This document shows, one piece after another, positions 22,285 to 27,875 of a stretch of 27,875 nt of DNA. The notes beneath the pieces are model-generated. The model made no database searches, was not told where the DNA came from, and saw only the letters and a list, made by a program, of their open reading frames with translations. The position numbers were made by a program, and so were the translations under genes. Each line of letters opens with the position of its first letter. Position 1 is the stretch's first letter. The stretch covers positions 1 to 27,875 of the forward strand of contig CAYIOA010000006.1 of NCBI GenBank assembly GCA_964364885.1. The letters are read 5' to 3'. Source of the stretch: UBA73 sp964364885. Lineage in GTDB: Archaea > Nanobdellota > Nanobdellia > Pacearchaeales > GW2011-AR1.

Positions 22285-22976
22285 AAAAACTATCTATTGC
22301 AGTGCCGGTATATAACGAAGAGAAAAACGTAATTGAAATTATAAACAGAATAAAAAAAGTAAAATTTCCATTAAAAATAGAGATAATCATAGTAGATGAC
22401 GGCTCAACTGACAAAACAGCTGAGAACATAAAGAAGATACGCGCTGACAGAGGCATAAAAATAAAAAAAATATATCATAAAAAAAATTCCGGGAAGGGCG
22501 CTGCAATCAGGACAGCAATTTCCCGGGCAACAGGAGATGTATTTGTCATTCAGGATGCAGACCTTGAGTACAACCCTGAAGAAATACCAAAACTTATTGA
22601 GCATATGCAAAAAAACAATCTCTCAGTTGTTTACGGCTCAAGAATATTAAACAAAAAGAACAAATATTCTTATTTGTCTTACTATCTTGGAAATCTTTTT
22701 TTAAATATGGCTACAAATATATTGTTTAATCTAAATTTAACAGACATGGAAACATGCTACAAATTGATAAAATCAGATGTACTGAAAAAAATATCCTTAA
22801 ATTCAGATAAATTTAATATAGAGCCGGAGATAACTGCAAAGATTGCACTAATGGGGTATAAAATAGAGGAGATACCAATATCCTACAACCCGCGAACAAA
22901 AGAAGAGGGAAAGAAAATTAAATGGAGCGACGGAACACAGGCAATTTTAACATTGCTCAGATTAAGATTTTTCTAG
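22281..22976 (+). CDS. Dolichyl-phosphate mannose synthase-like GT2
   Basis: A 231-residue GT2 of the DPM1/DPG synthase group. It has LSIAVPVYNEEKNV (4-17), IIIVDDGSTDKT (35-46), NSGKGAAIRTAI (69-80) and QDADLEYNPEE (91-101) with DAD at 92-94. The GSR segment and a TDMETCYKL motif, common in the family, follow. There is no C-terminal membrane domain, so it is of the soluble or peripheral DPM1 form. It transfers a sugar, classically mannose from GDP-mannose, to polyprenyl phosphate on the cytoplasmic face. Its ATG overlaps the stop of the GT-C gene (ATGA), indicating translational coupling to an enzyme that would use the product. It converges with the methyltransferase gene with a 4-nt overlap. 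Confidence 0.87.
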   Translation: MKKLSIAVPVYNEEKNVIEIINRIKKVKFPLKIEIIIVDDGSTDKTAENIKKIRADRGIKIKKIYHKKNSGKGAAIRTAISRATGDVFVIQDADLEYNPEEIPKLIEHMQKNNLSVVYGSRILNKKNKYSYLSYYLGNLFLNMATNILFNLNLTDMETCYKLIKSDVLKKISLNSDKFNIEPEITAKIALMGYKIEEIPISYNPRTKEEGKKIKWSDGTQAILTLLRLRFF

Positions 22977-23560
22977 TTATTCTTCTCTGCGCACAAGTAG
23001 TTGTTCATAAAAAATTCAAAATTTCCTTTCTTAACAACTTTCAATCCAGATGCCGCGGCTGCTCTCTCAAGTTCTTTCAGAGAATATATTTTTTTATGCT
23101 CATTAATTTCCTCATGACTAACCAGCTTAAATATTGCCATAATTTTCAATACAAAATTGCCGATTGGAGAAGGAGTAGTTATAATAAGTCTTCCTTCAGA
23201 TTTTAAGATTCTTCTTATATCCTTTAAAATACCCTGAATAATTTCCGGATTTAAATGCTCGATAACAGCAAGCATAGCAACAACGTCAAAATTATTAGAA
23301 TTGTAAGGAAGTCTCCGCAAATTGGCAAGATCAGCTTTCTTTAATTTAAATTCTCTTGACTTAATAGGCTCCTGATAGTCAATGCCATATTTTCTTTTAA
23401 ATCTGACATAAGAGAGAAAATAAGGGTATTTGCCGCATCCAATATCCAATATTTTTCCTTTTCTATCGCTTTCCCTGATAAAAAAATCAGCCATTTTAGC
23501 TCTTTTTCTAGAGAGAAACTCTTCCAATAATCCTTCTCCGCGCGTAAACTTGTTTTTCAT
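22973..23560 (-). CDS. Class I SAM-dependent methyltransferase
   Basis: A 195-residue small-molecule methyltransferase of the Methyltransf_11 type. The SAM-binding glycine-rich loop is GKILDIGCGKYPY (35-47). YGIDYQEP follows as the acidic strand, then AVIEHLNPE and EGRLIITTPSP, all typical of the family. It lies between the DPM1-like gene and the flippase gene, on the flippase strand, with its own TATA-like box overlapping the end of that operon. Substrate unknown; methylation of a glycan sugar is plausible from context. Confidence 0.82.
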   Translation of the reverse strand: MKNKFTRGEGLLEEFLSRKRAKMADFFIRESDRKGKILDIGCGKYPYFLSYVRFKRKYGIDYQEPIKSREFKLKKADLANLRRLPYNSNNFDVVAMLAVIEHLNPEIIQGILKDIRRILKSEGRLIITTPSPIGNFVLKIMAIFKLVSHEEINEHKKIYSLKELERAAAASGLKVVKKGNFEFFMNNYLCAEKNN

Positions 23561-23580
23561 TATAATTAATTAAATCAGAA

Positions 23581-23590
23581 CTTTTTAAGC
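23581..23590 (-). promoter_or_regulatory. TATA-like box for the methyltransferase gene
   Basis: GCTTAAAAAG on the minus strand, centred 25 nt before the ATG at 23560. Confidence 0.5.
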
Positions 23591-23597
23591 TATTCCA

Positions 23598-24821
23598 TTA
23601 ATTCAAAAAAAGAACAGACGCCCAGAAAAAAGCAGCCATGGCGCTGATAAACGCTATTGCAAACTGAAACAAAGTAGTCATAAAGAATATAGAGAATAAA
23701 ATCAAAAGAACTATGTCTAATACAGCAAAAATTATCAAATAAACATATCCCTTTGTTTTTCCAAGAGACAGTTTATAAAGCAATACAAGATTAGCCAAAG
23801 ATAAAAATCCAATCGCTATTCCTAGATAAAACAGTATGCTGGCTGCTTCAGGGATATATCTCCCTGAGAATACTCTGATTATTATATCGGAAAAGAAATA
23901 AAATAAAAACAAGGCGATTGTTACAGCAACAAGCAGGATTCCAAGGGCGTTATAAAAAACATTCTCAGACTTTTTTTTGTTCAGATTGCTTTCAGCAGAA
24001 AGAGGGAACATTGCTTTGCTTATTGGCTGAGTTCCAAAGAATATTGTTTTAGCAAGTATAGATGCAATCGCGTATACCCCGGCAATTTCTTCGTTAAAGA
24101 AAACCTTGACTATAAAGACATCAATTGTAAAAAACAAGAGTATAACCAGTATAACAAAAAAAGTCGGTCTTGTATATCCGTAAATCCCTGTAGTCTCAGC
24201 GCTCTTTTCGTCTGATTTAAGTATGTCTCTAATGCTGAAAATAGAGAAGCCAAAGGCAATAAAAACTCCTATTATTGTCCCCAAAATCGCGCCATAAACT
24301 TTAAGTCCTAAATAAACAAAAATAATAGCGAGAATCAATTTAACAGAGGACTCGACAACCATATTTGTGCCTAAAGAAAAGAATCTCTTTCTTCCTTGCA
24401 GTACCCCTCTTGTAACAGGTATAAGAAAAGCATCTGCAAGCATCAAGCCAGTTAATGCCATTAAAAAATAATCAATTTTAAATAAATAAACTGAAAGAGG
24501 TATGGCAAAAACAAGATATGCCAGAAGAATGAAAAAAGCTACAAACGAAGACTTTTTTATAGTTTTCTTAAAAATATTCTTTAATTTTCCATTATCTTCC
24601 TCTTTTGAAGTGTATTTTGTGATAACTAGCTGTATAGACTCTGTAAAAACCCCTAGGATATATATAATCATAAACAAAGTAAGAAAAATTCCATACTCCC
24701 CTACAGAAAGGAGGCGCGCCATTGCAAAATGGAAAAAGAAGTTCAAAGCATTAAATATATTAAAAGCTACAAGCAGAATAAAGCTCCCCTTTATTAATCC
24801 GGAATTTAATCTTACTTTCAT
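23598..24821 (-). CDS. MOP-type polysaccharide flippase (Wzx/AglR-like)
   Basis: A 407-residue membrane protein with about twelve hydrophobic helices. The N-terminal pattern SVGEYGIFLTLFMIIYILG (39-57) and the later RGVLQGRKRFF are typical of the Wzx/MATE-related polysaccharide biosynthesis family. Such proteins flip polyprenyl-linked glycans across the membrane. The start overlaps the stop of the GlcNAc-1-P transferase gene by 4 nt, so it is part of the STT3 operon. It would move the finished or partial lipid-linked glycan to the outer face for STT3. Confidence 0.85.
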   Translation of the reverse strand: MKVRLNSGLIKGSFILLVAFNIFNALNFFFHFAMARLLSVGEYGIFLTLFMIIYILGVFTESIQLVITKYTSKEEDNGKLKNIFKKTIKKSSFVAFFILLAYLVFAIPLSVYLFKIDYFLMALTGLMLADAFLIPVTRGVLQGRKRFFSLGTNMVVESSVKLILAIIFVYLGLKVYGAILGTIIGVFIAFGFSIFSIRDILKSDEKSAETTGIYGYTRPTFFVILVILLFFTIDVFIVKVFFNEEIAGVYAIASILAKTIFFGTQPISKAMFPLSAESNLNKKKSENVFYNALGILLVAVTIALFLFYFFSDIIIRVFSGRYIPEAASILFYLGIAIGFLSLANLVLLYKLSLGKTKGYVYLIIFAVLDIVLLILFSIFFMTTLFQFAIAFISAMAAFFWASVLFLN

Positions 24822-25834
24822 CTGAAAATGCCTCCCCCAAAAACTAAAAATCCTGCAACTATAAAGATTAATTGGAACATCCAGACAAATAAAACAATTT
24901 TAATTTCAGTTGGTTTTATGCCTGCTCTTTTTAATATCCATATAGCTAAATGATTAATACTATAAATTTTATCATGCTTCAGATCCAGAACATTTTCTTT
25001 GTTCGGTTTGCCGAAACTTTCTTTTATTAATTTTCCTCTGGACTTTAAAATAGTCTCGATAATATATGGAATAAAGAAGAAAACAGCAATCCTTTCAAAA
25101 TTTCCAAATATAGAGAGAATAGCAACAAGCCCTCCAACAGCGTATGTTAGAGAATCTCCCGGGAAAATCTTTGCAGGATAAAAATTATACAACAGAAACG
25201 CCAGCAAAGATGCAATCATACAGAGAGCAATAACCGATATCCAGGAATTTCCAGTATAATAAGAAACAATCGCCAGAGAAGATAGCAGAATAATTCCCTG
25301 TCCTGCTTCAAGTCCGTTAAATCCAGCAAGGAAGTTAAAAGTTGTTGTAGCTCCGATGATTCCTATTGGAATAATAATCAATGGATACAAAAAGCCAATA
25401 TCAACAGAGCCAAGAAAAGGAACGCCAACAATACTCCTTCCAGCATTTATAGCCATTAAAGGTATAGCTGCAATGAACACAATAATAATTCTCAGCCTTC
25501 TGGACAAGCCACCCTTTCTCCATCCAAATAAATCATCAATAAAACCTATACAAGCAAGCATTAATACTACATTGAGCATAGCCAATATAGCAACTAAGTT
25601 AGAATTTTTTTGATCTAAATAAAAAACAAGATAGGCGATAAATACAAGGGCGCCTATAATAAACCCTAAAACAACTACTACTCCTCCAGAGCCGGAAACT
25701 TTGTCTTTGGAGAACTTATTCATATCGCTCCAAATCAAGCCCATCTCTCTAGCTTTCCTTATCCAATACGGCATCAGAAACAAAGTTACAAAAAAACTTG
25801 CCAATACAGGAATAAAAATAATTTTTTCCATCAT
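24818..25834 (-). CDS. Polyprenyl-phosphate GlcNAc-1-phosphate transferase (AglH/Alg7-like)
   Basis: A 338-residue polytopic enzyme of the MraY/WecA/Alg7 family that starts lipid-linked glycan synthesis by moving a HexNAc-1-phosphate from UDP-HexNAc to dolichyl phosphate. The catalytic DD is at 100-101 (GFIDDLFGWRK). NFLAGFNGLE (167-176) and FPGDSLTY (224-231) are the Alg7-type motifs, closer to eukaryotic and archaeal enzymes than to bacterial MraY. About ten transmembrane segments fit the family. It lies between the STT3 and flippase genes with 4-nt overlaps on both sides. The role is firm by family; the exact sugar (GlcNAc or other) is not. Confidence 0.9.
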   Translation of the reverse strand: MMEKIIFIPVLASFFVTLFLMPYWIRKAREMGLIWSDMNKFSKDKVSGSGGVVVVLGFIIGALVFIAYLVFYLDQKNSNLVAILAMLNVVLMLACIGFIDDLFGWRKGGLSRRLRIIIVFIAAIPLMAINAGRSIVGVPFLGSVDIGFLYPLIIIPIGIIGATTTFNFLAGFNGLEAGQGIILLSSLAIVSYYTGNSWISVIALCMIASLLAFLLYNFYPAKIFPGDSLTYAVGGLVAILSIFGNFERIAVFFFIPYIIETILKSRGKLIKESFGKPNKENVLDLKHDKIYSINHLAIWILKRAGIKPTEIKIVLFVWMFQLIFIVAGFLVFGGGIFR

Positions 25835-27875
25835 CTTGTTTTCTGAAGCTCTTCAGGATATTTTCTTTCAAGAAACTCAGGTTTAAATTCTATGTCTTTA
25901 GGATATTTTATCTCCCAGATTTTTATTGGACCGTCAACATTTTCAAAATAAACCATTTCTTTCTCAAATCCAGGGCTTTGTTTTTTTATCTCTTCAACAA
26001 CAGCATTATCTTCAGCATGAACCAGCTTAAAATACTGGTTTTCTTCGCCATACAAATAAAGTCTGGCATATAAAGAATTAGCAACTCTTCCAGGCAGGTA
26101 AATAGCAGCCCCAGTAACCTCAATATCAACCGAATCCCCTCTGGAAACTACTCGGGGTATAAAGTATATTCCTGACTCAAGCCCAGAGCCGTAATCTTTT
26201 TTATTTTTGCCGAATATATATCTAAGAGGAATATTATATTGTTTATTTGCATAATAAAATACGCCGATTGGCTGGCTAATTGCTCCATCTGAACTTTGCT
26301 CAACAAACACCCCAAACAACCTCGCCTTACCACCTGGAAGAAATACTTTTGTTCCGTTAATATCATAGATTATATCCTCATCAACAGCAATTTCATCGCC
26401 ACCGTAAAAATAAATACTCGAGTTTGCCAGCACTTTAGTAGACTCGGAATCTCTTCCTAAAAGACCAACATCACTTCTTCTGTCATAATTAACATCGCTC
26501 CCTATCAATGAAAAAGCATGATATTTTCCTATATCTGTGGAGTCAATCAGCAAATGTGTTGCATTATGTGCATATAAGAATTCTAATGCTGCTCTGTCAT
26601 CTGTCCCGGTTAAAACATGCCTCCCCATAAAATGATTCCAATAGGAAATTACATTCCCTCCATCTAAGACACTTGCTCTCTTCCCTATGCTTTGTATCCA
26701 ATATCCATAATCCCACCAATGTGCAAACACTGCATTTTTCTGCGTGTTTTCTCTCACCCATTCCATTGCTCTCTGCCATTGATATGTATAACCAGACGGC
26801 ACATAATTACTGGCCTGTCCGGCACTCAAAGTATAAAATTTGTAAACAGCAAACAAGGTCAATACAATTACTAAAGCTGCAAAAAACACAAAAATTACCT
26901 TGTAAATCTCTTCTTTAACTTTTCTATATTCATTAAAAACACCAACAGCAAGATAGCCAATCATTATAGAAGCAGGCGGAACCAGCATCATTATAAGTCT
27001 TACAGCTCCTCTTGCAGCAACCAGGCACAGCAAAAAGTAAACCAAAAGAACAATAAATCCAAACTCGATATTTTTCAATTTGTCAAGCTCATTATTCTTC
27101 CAGTATTTATAATAATAAAATACAACACAAATCAAAAACACAATAAATCCCGAAAAATAAACAAAGAGGCTGAAACCATTTGTTCCATTAAACACGCTTT
27201 CAGCTTTATATCTGCTAAAGAGAATAGCAAATATCAAAAAGGCATAAGACAAACTAAAAACAATTTTGTCTTTAAGTCTAAAACTATCTATCATATTAAA
27301 AAACAAATAAATAGAGCCAATAAAGAATAAAGTGAAAAAGACAGGTATCTTAAACAAAGACGGTCCAAAATCATAAATCCATTGGACAAGATAAGGCTGC
27401 GTATTTTCAGAGACAGTTTGTATAAGTCTGCTATTTGCAGGATTAACAAGATTCTCAAAGATAGATGTGATATTATATTGTATAAAGGAAATGCCAAAAA
27501 CTGCACTAGATATAGCTAAAAGACCTGTGCCCGCAAGCACAACAGAAATAATCCTCTGAGGTATCTTAGAAAATCGCCCGCTCTCAAAATATTTTTTCAA
27601 TTTTGTATTAAAGACAGCAGAATGAACGCCGGCGATATACAAAACAACAATAGCCGCCCCGGTAGTCAAAGATGTTAAAAGAACTATAATGGGATATCTT
27701 GTAGTAAAACTATACATCAAAACAAAAGAACTAGACAAAAAAACAATAAAAGAATATATCCTATTTCTATCAAAACTCCCAAAAAGAAAACATACAAAAA
27801 CAGCAGGAGTTATTGTCATGAATATAAAAGCATATCCTCCCCAGACAAGAGCCATTGCTCCTGTTGAAATCCCGG
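25831..27875 (-). CDS. aglB: Oligosaccharyltransferase STT3/AglB, N-terminus outside window
   Basis: The catalytic subunit that moves the lipid-linked glycan to Asn in N-x-S/T on the outer face of the membrane. The reading frame stays open to the window edge, so the N-terminus with the first DxD motif is missing. The visible ATG at 27855 is internal. Counting from it, the SVSE-type loop is TVSE (147-150), the catalytic-type WWDYG is at 380-384 (AHWWDYGYW), and the transmembrane part ends near 340. The C-terminal soluble domain (about 345-674) ends with IKIWEI, usual in AglB. Its stop overlaps the next gene by 4 nt, so it is translated together with the GlcNAc-1-P transferase and flippase genes. 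Family firm. Confidence 0.92.
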   Translation of the reverse strand, partial: GISTGAMALVWGGYAFIFMTITPAVFVCFLFGSFDRNRIYSFIVFLSSSFVLMYSFTTRYPIIVLLTSLTTGAAIVVLYIAGVHSAVFNTKLKKYFESGRFSKIPQRIISVVLAGTGLLAISSAVFGISFIQYNITSIFENLVNPANSRLIQTVSENTQPYLVQWIYDFGPSLFKIPVFFTLFFIGSIYLFFNMIDSFRLKDKIVFSLSYAFLIFAILFSRYKAESVFNGTNGFSLFVYFSGFIVFLICVVFYYYKYWKNNELDKLKNIEFGFIVLLVYFLLCLVAARGAVRLIMMLVPPASIMIGYLAVGVFNEYRKVKEEIYKVIFVFFAALVIVLTLFAVYKFYTLSAGQASNYVPSGYTYQWQRAMEWVRENTQKNAVFAHWWDYGYWIQSIGKRASVLDGGNVISYWNHFMGRHVLTGTDDRAALEFLYAHNATHLLIDSTDIGKYHAFSLIGSDVNYDRRSDVGLLGRDSESTKVLANSSIYFYGGDEIAVDEDIIYDINGTKVFLPGGKARLFGVFVEQSSDGAISQPIGVFYYANKQYNIPLRYIFGKNKKDYGSGLESGIYFIPRVVSRGDSVDIEVTGAAIYLPGRVANSLYARLYLYGEENQYFKLVHAEDNAVVEEIKKQSPGFEKEMVYFENVDGPIKIWEIKYPKDIEFKPEFLERKYPEELQKTR

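Noticed and set aside
25356..25613. Plus-strand open frame
   Set aside because: Antisense to the transmembrane part of the GlcNAc-1-P transferase gene, with no motif or start signal.
27853..27855. ATG as the true start of the STT3 gene
   Set aside because: The frame stays open to the window edge, and the upstream codons read ISTGA, continuing the membrane segment; the N-terminal DxD region is missing, so the gene is cut by the window end.

Overview
The window looks like a piece of an archaeal chromosome, most probably from a small-genome DPANN-type lineage (Woesearchaeota/Pacearchaeota-like). The DNA is AT-rich. Most transcription units start with a TATA-like box (typically CTTTAAA or CTTAAAA) centred about 25 nt before the ATG, the layout of leaderless archaeal genes. 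The right end carries an STT3/AglB-type oligosaccharyltransferase with a WWDYG motif. Secreted proteins with PEGA, CARDB and Cys-rich modules fit this lineage. The lineage is an inference; the archaeal assignment is better supported.

Layout. Positions 1-379 hold no convincing gene but contain a chain of perfect hairpins. At 380-2412 lie a nucleoside 2-deoxyribosyltransferase-like gene, a GT9 (heptosyltransferase-family) glycosyltransferase and an RfaE2-like nucleotidyltransferase. At 2533-5660 are a divergent radical SAM gene and a secreted repeat protein with a perfect 264-bp tandem duplication. At 5715-7296 are an SDR oxidoreductase and an FkbM methyltransferase.

At 7337-12427 lies a sugar-phosphate/nucleotide-sugar cluster: an RpiB-nucleotidyltransferase fusion, an RfaE1-like sugar kinase, an AraD-type 4-epimerase, a bicupin, a transaldolase-like protein, another RfaE2-like nucleotidyltransferase and a small HAD phosphatase. 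At 12462-17708 come a GT-C membrane glycosyltransferase, two secreted CARDB/PEGA/Cys-rich proteins and a second FkbM methyltransferase. The rest, 17690-27875, is a glycan assembly block: three GT2 genes on the minus strand, a divergent GT-C plus DPM1-like pair, a SAM methyltransferase, and a translationally coupled minus-strand set of STT3, a polyprenyl-P GlcNAc-1-P transferase and a MOP-type flippase.

How it may work together. The right half supplies the core of archaeal N-glycosylation: lipid-linked glycan initiation, extension, flipping and transfer to Asn. The middle cluster matches, step for step, the bacterial ADP-heptose logic (ketose-P isomerase, C1 kinase, HAD phosphatase, nucleotidyltransferase, GT9 transferase). 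However, RpiB replaces GmhA and is fused to the nucleotidyltransferase, and an AraD epimerase and a transaldolase are added. I infer a little-described archaeal route to an NDP-heptose or NDP-pentose that feeds the glycan. The sequon-rich secreted proteins in the same window are plausible targets.
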